This document shows, in pieces, positions 18,446 through 27,235 of a stretch of 64,000 nt of DNA (position 1 is the stretch's first letter; every line of letters begins with the position of its first letter). The notes under the pieces were generated by a model. The model searched no databases. It was not told where the DNA came from and was given only the letters and a program-made list of their open reading frames with translations. Position numbers and translations under genes: made by a program. Origin of the DNA: Verrucomicrobiia bacterium. GTDB taxonomy: Bacteria; Verrucomicrobiota; Verrucomicrobiia; Palsa-1439. The stretch covers positions 62,001 to 126,000 of the forward strand of contig JAJVHY010000024.1 in assembly GCA_022072455.1 (NCBI GenBank). The letters run 5' to 3'.

Positions 18446-19399
18446 ATGGCGCGACCGTTACGAGTCGAGTTCGCGAATGCCGCGTACCATGTGATGGCGC
18501 GGGGCAACGAACGCCGCGCCGTGTACCGCGACGACACGGATCGGCGCCGGTTCCTCGAAACCTTGGGCGAGATGGTCGAACGGTTTGGGGTGCGGTTGCA
18601 CGCCTATTGTCTGATGCCGAATCATTATCACCTCTTGCTCGACACGCCGCAGGCCAATCTCAGCCAGGCGGTGGGTTGGTTGCAGGTGACGTACACGGTG
18701 CGGTTCAACCGGCGGCATCGGCGGAGCGGGCATTTGTTTCAAGGCCGGTTCAAAGCGCAGTTGATCGAGGCGGATGAGTACGCGCAGGGGTTGGTGGAGT
18801 ACGTGCATCTGAATCCGGTGCGCCCCCGGCAGAAACCGGCGCGGCTCGACCCGGCGCGGGCGTGTGAAATGGACGACTATCGCTGGAGCAGTCATCGAGT
18901 CTACGCGGGATGGGAACGGAAGCCGGTCGGTTGGTTGTGCCGGGACTGGCTGCGCTATTGGGGCGCGGAGCCGCGCGAAGCGCACCAGCAGTATCGGCGG
19001 TCGGTGGCGCGGTGGTTTGCCGGGGAAGTGGCGAATCCGTGGGCGGGGTTGATGGGAGGACTGGTGTTGGGCGGGGCGGAGTTGTTAGCCAAGGCGCAAG
19101 CGCAATTGGGGCGCAAGGCGCGCGCGGAGGAAACGCGGTGGCTGCGGCGGGAACAGGCTAGCAAGTTGCAGGAGCGGCTGGGAGAAATGTTGGCGGTGGA
19201 AGGCGATGAACGGGTGAAGATTTGGGCGCGGGTGCGGTTGGGCGGAGAGTGCGGCGGTTGGAGCGTGCGAGCGGAACGGATGCGGAACTCCAACGCAAGA
19301 TGGCGCGCCTTCGGGAGAATCTGTCCAGCGTCCAGAGTTGACCCCAATGACCCAATGACCCCAATGACCCCGACAAAACCCACAGAATCCACTGGGTAA
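18446..19399 (+). CDS. REP-associated tyrosine transposase (RAYT), 3' end damaged
   Basis: HUH-type single-strand transposase of the IS200-related Y1 family. The N-terminal 160 residues are complete and typical: MARPLRVEFANAAYHVMARG, the HUH motif in PNHYHLLLDT, and the segment YVHLNPVRPR. The C-terminal region is broken: after VRLGGE (about nucleotide 19248) the frame runs into a low-complexity tail (MTPMTPTKPT), while a different frame at 19255-19341 reads RLERASGTDAELQRKMARLR, the expected RAYT C-terminus, ending TGA inside the flanking repeat. The usual helix-turn-helix segment between them is missing, so an out-of-frame deletion is likely. The intact catalytic domain may still be made; DNA binding is probably impaired. 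Confidence 0.85.
   Translation: MARPLRVEFANAAYHVMARGNERRAVYRDDTDRRRFLETLGEMVERFGVRLHAYCLMPNHYHLLLDTPQANLSQAVGWLQVTYTVRFNRRHRRSGHLFQGRFKAQLIEADEYAQGLVEYVHLNPVRPRQKPARLDPARACEMDDYRWSSHRVYAGWERKPVGWLCRDWLRYWGAEPREAHQQYRRSVARWFAGEVANPWAGLMGGLVLGGAELLAKAQAQLGRKARAEETRWLRREQASKLQERLGEMLAVEGDERVKIWARVRLGGECGGWSVRAERMRNSNARWRAFGRICPASRVDPNDPMTPMTPTKPTESTG
19321..19351 (+). repeat. Right inverted repeat flanking the REP-type transposase
   Basis: 29 of 31 bases match the complement of the left repeat at 18371-18401. It contains the ancestral stop codon of the transposase (TGA 19339-19341 in the shifted frame) and runs on into a short tandem CCAATGACC repeat up to about 19370. Confidence 0.7.
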
Positions 19400-19400
19400 T

Positions 19401-19520
19401 GCGAAGATTTCACACTTGACTGGGAAGTGGTATGTAGGTTCGAAGAACATCGCCAAAGGCGATCTAGTTAAGCAGAACAATAAGTGGCAATTGTACAGGG
19501 ACCACGGTGATCACGAATGA
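19401..19520 (+). pseudogene. C-terminal protein fragment, possibly of a large or toxin-like gene
   Basis: A frame without a start reads a protein-like string ending KWYVGSKNIAKGDLV and KWQLYRDHGDHE before TGA 19518-19520. It has no 5' part; the transposase unit lies immediately upstream. Its stop overlaps the next start (ATGA), as in coupled gene pairs. The composition resembles the end of a modular exported protein, but no family is assigned. It may be the leftover 3' end of a gene lost by deletion or insertion. Confidence 0.3.
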
Positions 19521-20680
19521 ATACTGAGCGGTTAATCAGGCGCGAAGTGTCGCTCCTCTGTACCGCTTTGTCTCTCATGTTGATGGAAGTCAACATCCAT
19601 GCCGGGGAACCCGTTCCCATACATGTTGAGAGAATAATAATGCAACTGACCACAAATCTGACTCTGCGGCAGGTTAGGGTCGTTCAAATCCCGCTAGGCG
19701 AGCAGCAGATGCTGTCATCGCCGCTGGTGTTAGTTGGTAACACCGTCCGACTGGAATCAAAAGGAATTACGAGATTACAGCCAAATCCCATCGAGGTGGA
19801 ACGTTGGCAAGTGATTGTTGAAAATAACGTAGTGCTACATGGAGACAGCCCAGGTAAGCGTGTAGTTGTGGGTGGACTGTTTACGTTCACGAATCCCGCG
19901 AATATTCCGCGTGTTCAAATGCCTGAAGAGGGAAAACAGTGCGTCTTCTTTCTACGGACAAATGAAAAGGGTGCTTTCTTACCGCAGAAGGTAGACGATT
20001 TTGCTTTTGCAATTGAAAAGTGTCCGGAGAATGCGGAATTCTGTGGGTTGACCTTAAGGGAATCATTAAGACTGATAGGGCACGCGAACATTACAAATAC
20101 AGGCATTGTCGCGACGTTAACTTGGCTTGATCTCATCGGGCGGATTTATGAAGAGGACAAAGACAAGCCCTTGATGGAGAAATATACAAGGGATAGCCGG
20201 CTTCCTGTTCGTGGACTAGCTTTAGCAATTCTATTAGGCAAGGGAAACAGCAACGTATTGACGGATGCTGTCGAGTACGTTGAGGCCACATGGGAAGGAG
20301 AAGCCACACGGCTAAATGGCTCCAATCAGCGGGCGATTGCTATCGCGATATCAAGACTTTGCGGCCCCAATGTTGTTAACAAACTCCGGCCGCTTCTAAA
20401 GAGTAGCGCCCCTGAAATTGCCAGAGCAGCTGTTGAGGCGCTTCGATACAGTGCGGACAAAACATGTATCAAAGATCTTGCAGAATACCTTGCAAAGACT
20501 ACGGATCGCGGAGAGCAATACAACTGTCTCACTGCTCTTAGTAGGGTTGCGGAGCTGAAAGTGCCAGCGTACAGCGTCTTTATGGACAACCCGGGAAAAT
20601 ATTTGAAGACGTGGAATGATTGGTGGAGTGAACACAAGCAACAGTACGAAGTACACGAGGATCCCACGTCGCCGCGATGA
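19517..20680 (+). CDS. Secreted hypothetical protein with HEAT-like repeats
   Basis: 387 residues. The N-terminus has a hydrophobic stretch (VSLLCTALSLMLMEVNIHAGEP) consistent with a signal peptide. The C-terminal half contains HEAT/armadillo-like helical repeats, for example LPVRGLALAILLGKGN and APEIARAAVEALRYSADKT, which usually mediate protein binding. GC content and codon use are lower than in surrounding genes, consistent with acquisition. The start overlaps the stop of the fragment at 19401-19520. Function unknown; a role as partner or protector of the lost upstream product is only a possibility. Confidence 0.6.
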   Translation: MNTERLIRREVSLLCTALSLMLMEVNIHAGEPVPIHVERIIMQLTTNLTLRQVRVVQIPLGEQQMLSSPLVLVGNTVRLESKGITRLQPNPIEVERWQVIVENNVVLHGDSPGKRVVVGGLFTFTNPANIPRVQMPEEGKQCVFFLRTNEKGAFLPQKVDDFAFAIEKCPENAEFCGLTLRESLRLIGHANITNTGIVATLTWLDLIGRIYEEDKDKPLMEKYTRDSRLPVRGLALAILLGKGNSNVLTDAVEYVEATWEGEATRLNGSNQRAIAIAISRLCGPNVVNKLRPLLKSSAPEIARAAVEALRYSADKTCIKDLAEYLAKTTDRGEQYNCLTALSRVAELKVPAYSVFMDNPGKYLKTWNDWWSEHKQQYEVHEDPTSPR

Positions 20681-20693
20681 TGAATGGGGACCG

Positions 20694-20894
20694 ATGCTTA
20701 AAACCTGGGTGGAGCAAACAGCGGAGCGGATTGCGCGTTCGATTGCCATGGCCGAGGAGCGCAAGGTCATTGGGGGTCGGATCTGGACGGAAATATGAAG
20801 CCGGCTGGCCGCCGTCCTGCGCGAGGAGTTGTGCAGACGCAGTCGCACCGATCCCTCACGGTTGTTGGTTAATCTAGTCCATGCCTCACTCTAA
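20694..20894 (+). pseudogene. Possible remnant ORF interrupted by a stop
   Basis: ATG at 20694 opens a frame reading MLKTWVEQTAERIARSIAMA and onward to a TGA at 20796-20798. Directly after it the same frame continues with a protein-like string (SRLAAVLREELCRRSR) to TAA at 20892-20894, overlapping the next gene. The even amphipathic composition on both sides suggests a small gene broken by a nonsense change. No family recognised; chance cannot be excluded. Confidence 0.22.
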
Positions 20895-22896
20895 TAGGCA
20901 GAATGCTCAGGCCAGCCTTGCCGTGGCGCTGATGGTAGCATTGTTCGCGGCGATACTGGCGGCCTTTTACGTGCCTGCGTATGAGGGCGTGGATCAGAAT
21001 GCCTACCTGTGTTCCGCCCGGCGGCTTGTGCTGACCGGCAGCACGGCCAAACACACGGCGCATCCGCTCGAATACGTCAGCGACAACATGGTGCAGACCG
21101 GCGAGGGCGTGTACTATCCGAAATATCCGCTGGGGTACCCGTGGTTGTGTGCGGTGGCGTACCGGCTTGCGGGGCCGGAGGCAGTGTTTCTGGTCGGCCC
21201 GGCTCTCGTGTTGCTGGCGGGAGTTGGGATATTCTTGTTGGCCACCGCAATGATTGGGAGGGAAGACAGGCGAGCCGCCTGTGCAATGGGGCAAGACAGG
21301 CGAGCCTGTCATACAGTGTCGCCGGTAAACGGGCAAGCCGAGTCCGACGAGACGCGGTTCTTCGCAAACGCACGTTCTACCTTGGGCAATCCGTTTGCCG
21401 GGGTGTTGGCGGCAATCCTTTTAGTAACGAATCCGTGGCTGTTGCTGTTTGGGATCGCGTCGAGCAGTCATCCCGGCTCAGTGGCGTTTGCGGTTTGGGG
21501 AATGTATTTTTTGTGGCGCTGGACGCAGCGCGGTGGGTGGGGGACTGCGCTTGCCGCCGGTGCGTTGACGGCGGGCGCGTATACGATGCGGTATTCGGAG
21601 GCGTTGTTGGTGTTCCCGGTCGTGGCGATGATGGTGTGGCGGTATTGCGCGGTACGGAATGATATGCCGCCGGGACGGCGGCAGCTACACCAGTGGTTTC
21701 GGGATGTGAGCCTGATGGTCGTGGGGGCTGCTGTTGTCGTGACACCTTTGCTCGTGCATCACTGCGTTGCGTTCGGCGGGCCGTTCCGGACGGGGTACGG
21801 TCTGTGCGGGGAATCGACTGGGTTCGGCTGGCAGTGGTTCCGGGTGAATTGGTGGTTGATGCTAACGAAACTCACGGGGCCCGGGTTGTTTTTCGTATTC
21901 CCGCTGAGTGTGGCCGGGCTCGGGTACTTGGTGACCCACGACCGGCCGCGGGCAATGCTGCTGGGGTTGTGGATTGTGCCGCCCTGGTTGTTGTACACGG
22001 CGTACTATTGGGCGCCGGATTGGGATTGGACCGTGCCGGTGTATCTGCGGTTTTTCATGAGTTTGTTCCCGGCGTTGATCATCTGTGCGTTGATCCTTCT
22101 ACTGGAAGTAGTCAAGCCGAAGCCGGCCTGGTCGGTTGGGGTCGGGGTGTTCGTGGCGATGACGGCGACGTTCAATTTGCGGACGGCGGTGGGGGAATTG
22201 GGCAAGTGGTCCGAGAAACTGCAGGGGATCCAGACGATGGGTGAGCGGGTGCGCCGGCACGTGCCCGATGGCGCGATTCTGGTGTCGAGCGCCGATGTCC
22301 TCAATAGCCTCGAATTTGTGGGGAACTATGAACTGTATTCCGTGCAGACGTTTGACCGGAATTTGCTCACCTGGCGCACGGGGACGTTGACGAAGCCGGG
22401 GCCGCATCCGTTTCAGGCGCGGAAAGCCCAGTACTTGGTGGACACGCTCGGCCATTTGAGCAATCGGCAATTGGCCGCGTTGCAGCAGTCGCTTCTCGCC
22501 AGCAACTTGGCGGCGGGACGGGAGATCGCGGTGGTCACGACGCCGGAAGGGTTACGGCAGTTGCGGGGACGGATGGGGGAGGCGTTTCGCTACCATTCGC
22601 TGACCGAGTGGTATCAAGTCGCCTTCGGCAAGAACGGGGAAATGCGGCCGACGGCGGTCGCGCTATACCGACTGGAGCCGCGGGGTTCACATAGGCCGGC
22701 CCCGGAAAGTCGCGCGGCCTTGGAAGAGCAGGTGGATTGGCTACAGTTTCGCGTCCAAATGCTCCGCGAAGAGTATGACGACAAATATCCCGGCGCTCGC
22801 CAGAAGTGGGAAGTGGTCATCTCCGGCGAGCAACAACTGCGGGAACTGTGTGTCAAGACCCAGCAGTTAAATGCGCGCCAGCCAGAATCGAGATAG
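20881..22896 (+). CDS. Multi-pass membrane glycosyltransferase-like protein (ArnT/PMT-type)
   Basis: 671 residues with about ten hydrophobic helices in residues 12-440 and a soluble C-terminal part. The first periplasmic loop has YVPAYEGVDQNAYLCSARRL and the later YYPKYPLGYPWL, resembling the acidic loop and YPPL-type motif of GT-C enzymes that use polyprenyl-phosphate sugars. Residues about 128-165 are unusual: they are encoded by dispersed-repeat DNA (21266-21355) inserted in frame between two membrane helices, and the reading frame survives. The C-terminal tail (MLREEYDDKYPGARQKWE) is helical. Substrate unknown. Confidence 0.7.
   Translation: MPHSNRQNAQASLAVALMVALFAAILAAFYVPAYEGVDQNAYLCSARRLVLTGSTAKHTAHPLEYVSDNMVQTGEGVYYPKYPLGYPWLCAVAYRLAGPEAVFLVGPALVLLAGVGIFLLATAMIGREDRRAACAMGQDRRACHTVSPVNGQAESDETRFFANARSTLGNPFAGVLAAILLVTNPWLLLFGIASSSHPGSVAFAVWGMYFLWRWTQRGGWGTALAAGALTAGAYTMRYSEALLVFPVVAMMVWRYCAVRNDMPPGRRQLHQWFRDVSLMVVGAAVVVTPLLVHHCVAFGGPFRTGYGLCGESTGFGWQWFRVNWWLMLTKLTGPGLFFVFPLSVAGLGYLVTHDRPRAMLLGLWIVPPWLLYTAYYWAPDWDWTVPVYLRFFMSLFPALIICALILLLEVVKPKPAWSVGVGVFVAMTATFNLRTAVGELGKWSEKLQGIQTMGERVRRHVPDGAILVSSADVLNSLEFVGNYELYSVQTFDRNLLTWRTGTLTKPGPHPFQARKAQYLVDTLGHLSNRQLAALQQSLLASNLAAGREIAVVTTPEGLRQLRGRMGEAFRYHSLTEWYQVAFGKNGEMRPTAVALYRLEPRGSHRPAPESRAALEEQVDWLQFRVQMLREEYDDKYPGARQKWEVVISGEQQLRELCVKTQQLNARQPESR
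21266..21355. repeat. Dispersed repeat cluster inserted in frame in a membrane protein gene
   Basis: Two palindromic units, ACAGGCGAGCCGCCTGT at 21266-21282 and GACAGGCGAGCCTGTC at 21295-21310, are followed by a 21-base unit at 21335-21355 that matches the complement of 41467-41487 at 20 of 21 positions. A related palindrome, ACAGGCGTGACGCCTGT, is at 41408-41424. The arrangement of a CAGGC palindrome next to the AAGCCGAGTC-type unit recurs at both loci. Confidence 0.7.
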
Positions 22897-22925
22897 CACG
22901 GCGGCCATTAGCACCAATCCCTAAA

Positions 22926-23004
22926 CTCGTGGGAGCGGCGTCACTTCCGCGACCGGCAACGATTTTCAGCAGCACCGGTCGCGGCGGGACGTCGCTCCCA
23001 CGAG
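22926..23004. repeat. Large hairpin repeat between convergent genes
   Basis: Left arm 22926-22956 and right arm 22975-23004 are imperfect complements of about 30 bases (outer ends CTCGTGGGAGCG and CGCTCCCACGAG), with an 18-base loop. It lies between the membrane glycosyltransferase and the large minus-strand gene and may stop transcription from both sides, though no T-run follows. Downstream, TTTTGGGATGGGTTCT (23029-23044) recurs in the repeat patch at 41542-41557. Confidence 0.7.
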
Positions 23005-23044
23005 GAATTCCTCCGCCAACCCCCGGTGGTTTTGGGATGGGTTC

Positions 23045-26000
23045 TTACTTGAACGGGAATTCGTCTTTCAAGACGACTTGACGGATCGGGGAGGGTTTGG
23101 ATTCCTTGCCGTTGGCATCCACGTAGGTAACGAAGAAGTACAGCGGGGTGGCCGGCTTCAGGCCGTCGAATAACAATTGATTGGGCGATTTAATCAGGGC
23201 AACTCGCCGGTGTTTGGAGTTTTTGTCCACGCCCAAGGGTAGTGCGCCGCGTCCGTCCGAGTACACGGCGACGTAGCCTTTGTAGCTTGTCGCTCCTTCG
23301 ACCGGGGTGATGTCAATGAGCAGTCGGTTGCCTTCGTACTGGGGTTCGTCGGTGGGCGACAGTTTCGCGATGGTCGGAGCGGTGCCGACGCCTTGTTCCT
23401 GCAAAACTGCGTGCGGATTGGGCAGTGGCGCAAGTTCGCCTTTCAGCAACACATCCGCGGCGGCCATCTGCACTTTGACTGGAGTGTCGGTCATGTCTTC
23501 GGGGCGGGCGTATTCAACGGTGAGATCGTCCAACTCGATGGCGAGATCGATGACCGGCAGCATTTGATCCACGTAAATCATCTGCGGACGCATCTCGATC
23601 ATGATTTTAGTGATCTTCACCGGCAAGTCCACGATGCCCTCGGCATCGGCACCCCACCAGACGGTATCGGCTTCGCGGAAGTTGTCGCCGGGGGCGTTGC
23701 CGGGGAGTGGGAAACGGAGGTACCGCCAGCCGTCGTGATTAACGGACGACCATGAATGAATGTCGTCGCAGTTCCATGCATCTTTTGTCCCGCAACTGAG
23801 CCATCTCTCGCCTTTGGCGTCGGTAATCTCGTAGATGAACCGGTTCCATGCCGACCGGCCGTTGACCCACAGGCCAAGCGCGCAGCCTTTGCCAGGGATC
23901 GCGATGGGCTGGGGCGGCGTGTAGACGCCGTAGAAGCCGACCATCGGTTTTTTCTGATCGGGCTTGGTCAACTCGACGCGGAAAACAATTGAATTGCGGG
24001 TCGCGTTACGGGTGCGCTCGGCGCGCATCTGCCCGGGTTCGCGGGGCATGTCCCAATGGTTGTTCTGGTAGCGCTCGAAGATGCCGGCATCGTACGTCCA
24101 GTCGGTGGACTCGAAATCCTCCAGCAATTTCCGATGGACGGCCGGCGCTTCGGTATAGGTGGGTTCGCCAACAGCGGCGGATTGGATCGTGCCGTTGCGG
24201 ACGACGATCCACTGAGGCGTCGGCGAAAGTGTCACGGTGGCTTGCCGGTCTTTGATATCGACCGGGTGGGCGTTGCCGTTTTGGTCGTACCGGGTGGCGG
24301 TGCCGTCGAGTGTCAACGTGAGCGGACGGGTGCCGCGGAAGGTCCAGACGGCGTAGACCAACCGGTTCGTGTCTTTGAAGCGGACACAGTACGCGCTGCG
24401 CGAGCCGGTCTCCAACCAGCCGTCGTACTTGGCGAGGTCGAGCACTTGAGACATGGTCGCGTAGGCGGCGGCGGCGGGTTTGGGATTCGCTTCTGGTTCG
24501 CGGTCAAACACGCCCGCCCGGCCGTAGTGTGACGATCCCCAGCCGTCCCCGGAGGTTTGGTCGGACCAAGTGCGGAGGAATTTAGTGGTTCCCAACGACA
24601 GCGATAACACGGCGGTGCGAACGATGCTGTTGGCCTGTTCCTGTTCTGTCAGTGCGAGCGGGCCGCTGGGCGGGAAATAACTTTCGAGGTGGACGATTTC
24701 TTTTTTTCCGAGCAGCCCTTTTTCCTTGAGTTGGTGGTTGAGGAAATACAACAAGCTCGGCTCCGTGGCGCGCGGCTGGCGTTCCGGCATGCGCTCGAAC
24801 TGCGGCAAGTCCATGCCGAATCCGTCGAACAAATCGTTGTCCCAATCCGGGAGCATGAAGAATGGTTGCGCGAAGTTGCCGGCCCCGTGGCCGAAGAGGA
24901 ATTTTAGTTTTGGCGCGTGTTGGCGGACGCCGGCGACGGCGGCCTTGGCAGTCTGCCAATGTTCGCGGATGCGTTTGGTTTCGCGTTCATCCAATTCAAA
25001 CCACGGTTGTCCCATCGCCCAAGGGGACAGGCCGTGCGTGACACGCAACGAGATCGCATTTTCGGCGAAGACGTTGACGTATTGGAGGTCGGGATGCTCC
25101 CGGAGTTGTTCGGCGGCTTCTTTGCCTTTGCGGTCCGCATAGGCTCGGACTTGATCGGGATCGGGTGTGACGGCGCTGCTCCACGCCGGTAAGTTCCTTC
25201 CTTCGAGCCGGTAATGTTCGGGGGCAATGCCATATTTCTGGCGGAGCGGAGCGAGGCTGACGGCTGGTTCTTTAGGGTTGGGCCGGTCGTCCAATTGGAA
25301 CGAGTTGATGGCGCCGAGGGCCTTGAGATTTCGGAGATTATCTTCCGTGGTCGGGTGGGTCTTGTGAGTGCCGTTCCAAGACCACAGCCCCCACGGACTG
25401 TTGACCGGTGTTGCTTGGCGTGTATTCGGTGGCAAACGCAGGAATGTGCCGGTGCGCGATTGCTGGAAGTCGCCGGCCTTGACCGTCGTTTGCACTGTGT
25501 ACAAGCCGTAGGCTGGCGCGGGTGGTTGAATGCTGATGGTTTGTTTGGGCGAATTGGCGGCAAGGGTGACGCGTTGGGGATGCACGGAGCTCTTGCCGGC
25601 GGGATCGGTCACGGTGACTTGGATGTCCGCGTCCACCGGTCGGGCTGTGAGATTGCGGAGCAGGACGCGCCAGATTGGTTTTTCGGGATCTTGATACAAA
25701 TTGGCTTTTTGTGTGCCGGTGCCGCGCGCCCAGACCGGCGCCTCTTCAAGCGTCAGTCCGTAGACCCGAACGCTGCTGGGCAAGCCACCGGGAAATGAGC
25801 CATAATACGCCGGATCCGGATGGCCCCGGTAGGGGTAAATCTCTTTGGTGATTTCGAGACAATCCATCGGATCAGCTGCGAGCGCGGCGGCATCGAGTTC
25901 GACCGGGATCAACCAGAGCGAATTGCCGGCGCGGAGTCCAACCCGGCGCGCCTGACCAGGAGCGGAAGTGGCTTTGTATTCGGGGACCGACGTGACAGCG

Positions 26001-27079
26001 TCCACAGCCCAGCAAGTTTTCGGCGTGTAAAAGCGCACCGTCAACACCGGCGCGGAATTCGGTTCGCCGTCGGCCGCCGCCAAGACCCACGCGCGCCGAT
26101 ACGTCCGTTTGGGCACGCGCATCGTGAAACGGGTCATTTCGATCTCTTCCGGTGGGGCGACGCTTTCGCGGGCGTCGCCCTCGCGGAACGTTCCCATGCG
26201 GATGGTGCTGACGCTGGCGCCGACATCGAGGTGATCCTCGCCTTTGAAGCCGGCTGAAGCGATGATGGGCACGCCATGAATCGGTGCGATCTGGCCGCGT
26301 TGCGCCGGCCAAGCCGCGGGGCCGGTCGCGTTGTAGAAGTCATCGAGCGGGACTGGCACGAACGACGCGGCAAACTCTTCGAGCGGGCGGGCGCGCAGGC
26401 TCAACAACCGGGCGTCATCCGTCAAAGTCAGGCTGGCGCGGCCGGTCGAACTGGCCGGCGGATAATCGCCGACGAGCCGGCCATTGACGTAGAATCGGGT
26501 GCTGTCGGCGCGAAGTTCGAGGCGCAACCGGTGGAAGCGCAGATGGGCGAGGGGCAGTTGCTGCACAGTGCGTTCGAGGACGAGCCGGACGTTGTCGTCC
26601 ATCAGCGGTGAGATACTGGCGAGGGTGTAGCGCGGTTTGAAAGTGATGGGCCGGCTTTCGGTCCGGGAACTGACGGTAACCATATAGCCGTGGTCGTCGC
26701 GTGGCCGGCCGCGCTGGAATGTCAGGGTATGTGCGTTGGTGGAATCCGATTCGATAAAGCTGAGGATGGCCTTGGCGCGTGGGATGGTTTTTTCCAACGT
26801 GGAAGTTTGCAGCGGCAAGCGGACTTCCGCTTCAATGACCGCCGGAATCCGGAGGGGTTCCGGCAGGATAAATTCGAGTTTCTGATCCTTGCCGCGGACG
26901 GGCCGCATTTGCAATGTCGCGGCGTTGGCCACTGTGTCGGTGACGATTTGCGCGCGTGCCGCGTCAAAATGCCAGGAGCCGGCGACCGGCTCGGGACTTA
27001 TGGTCAATACTGATTCCGCGAAAATTGCGAGCGAGGGGGAAATGAAAATGGCAATGAGCAGCAACCGGAAATTTTTCAT
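23045..27079 (-). CDS. Very large secreted protein, glycosidase-like core with fibronectin-type C-terminus
   Basis: 1344 residues with an N-terminal signal peptide (MKNFRLLLIAIFISPSLAIFA). Residues about 20-500 look like beta-rich, concanavalin-like and carbohydrate-binding modules. The middle, from SPWGLWSWNGTHKTHP to about residue 900, resembles a TIM-barrel glycoside hydrolase, with acidic candidates in YVNVFAENA, GFGMDLPQFER and IVHLESYFPPSG. A beta domain (about 1000-1190) with LGLWVNGRSAWNRFIYEI follows, and the last 90 residues are fibronectin type III-like (YFFVTYVDANGKESKPS). No glycoside hydrolase family is assigned. It is probably exported to act on polysaccharide. It converges with the membrane glycosyltransferase gene. 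Confidence 0.75.
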   Translation of the reverse strand: MKNFRLLLIAIFISPSLAIFAESVLTISPEPVAGSWHFDAARAQIVTDTVANAATLQMRPVRGKDQKLEFILPEPLRIPAVIEAEVRLPLQTSTLEKTIPRAKAILSFIESDSTNAHTLTFQRGRPRDDHGYMVTVSSRTESRPITFKPRYTLASISPLMDDNVRLVLERTVQQLPLAHLRFHRLRLELRADSTRFYVNGRLVGDYPPASSTGRASLTLTDDARLLSLRARPLEEFAASFVPVPLDDFYNATGPAAWPAQRGQIAPIHGVPIIASAGFKGEDHLDVGASVSTIRMGTFREGDARESVAPPEEIEMTRFTMRVPKRTYRRAWVLAAADGEPNSAPVLTVRFYTPKTCWAVDAVTSVPEYKATSAPGQARRVGLRAGNSLWLIPVELDAAALAADPMDCLEITKEIYPYRGHPDPAYYGSFPGGLPSSVRVYGLTLEEAPVWARGTGTQKANLYQDPEKPIWRVLLRNLTARPVDADIQVTVTDPAGKSSVHPQRVTLAANSPKQTISIQPPAPAYGLYTVQTTVKAGDFQQSRTGTFLRLPPNTRQATPVNSPWGLWSWNGTHKTHPTTEDNLRNLKALGAINSFQLDDRPNPKEPAVSLAPLRQKYGIAPEHYRLEGRNLPAWSSAVTPDPDQVRAYADRKGKEAAEQLREHPDLQYVNVFAENAISLRVTHGLSPWAMGQPWFELDERETKRIREHWQTAKAAVAGVRQHAPKLKFLFGHGAGNFAQPFFMLPDWDNDLFDGFGMDLPQFERMPERQPRATEPSLLYFLNHQLKEKGLLGKKEIVHLESYFPPSGPLALTEQEQANSIVRTAVLSLSLGTTKFLRTWSDQTSGDGWGSSHYGRAGVFDREPEANPKPAAAAYATMSQVLDLAKYDGWLETGSRSAYCVRFKDTNRLVYAVWTFRGTRPLTLTLDGTATRYDQNGNAHPVDIKDRQATVTLSPTPQWIVVRNGTIQSAAVGEPTYTEAPAVHRKLLEDFESTDWTYDAGIFERYQNNHWDMPREPGQMRAERTRNATRNSIVFRVELTKPDQKKPMVGFYGVYTPPQPIAIPGKGCALGLWVNGRSAWNRFIYEITDAKGERWLSCGTKDAWNCDDIHSWSSVNHDGWRYLRFPLPGNAPGDNFREADTVWWGADAEGIVDLPVKITKIMIEMRPQMIYVDQMLPVIDLAIELDDLTVEYARPEDMTDTPVKVQMAAADVLLKGELAPLPNPHAVLQEQGVGTAPTIAKLSPTDEPQYEGNRLLIDITPVEGATSYKGYVAVYSDGRGALPLGVDKNSKHRRVALIKSPNQLLFDGLKPATPLYFFVTYVDANGKESKPSPIRQVVLKDEFPFK

Positions 27080-27235
27080 AAGGTAATATAATAACGTTGT
27101 GATTACTAATTGCTATGCATTTAACCGGTGCGAAATTACCAAAAATTGCACTCCGCCATCTGTCGCAGTATTCTATTCCGCATGTGGCGGCACCTACTGA
27201 TATTGATCGTTGGTTTGAATTGGGGGACAAATGGT

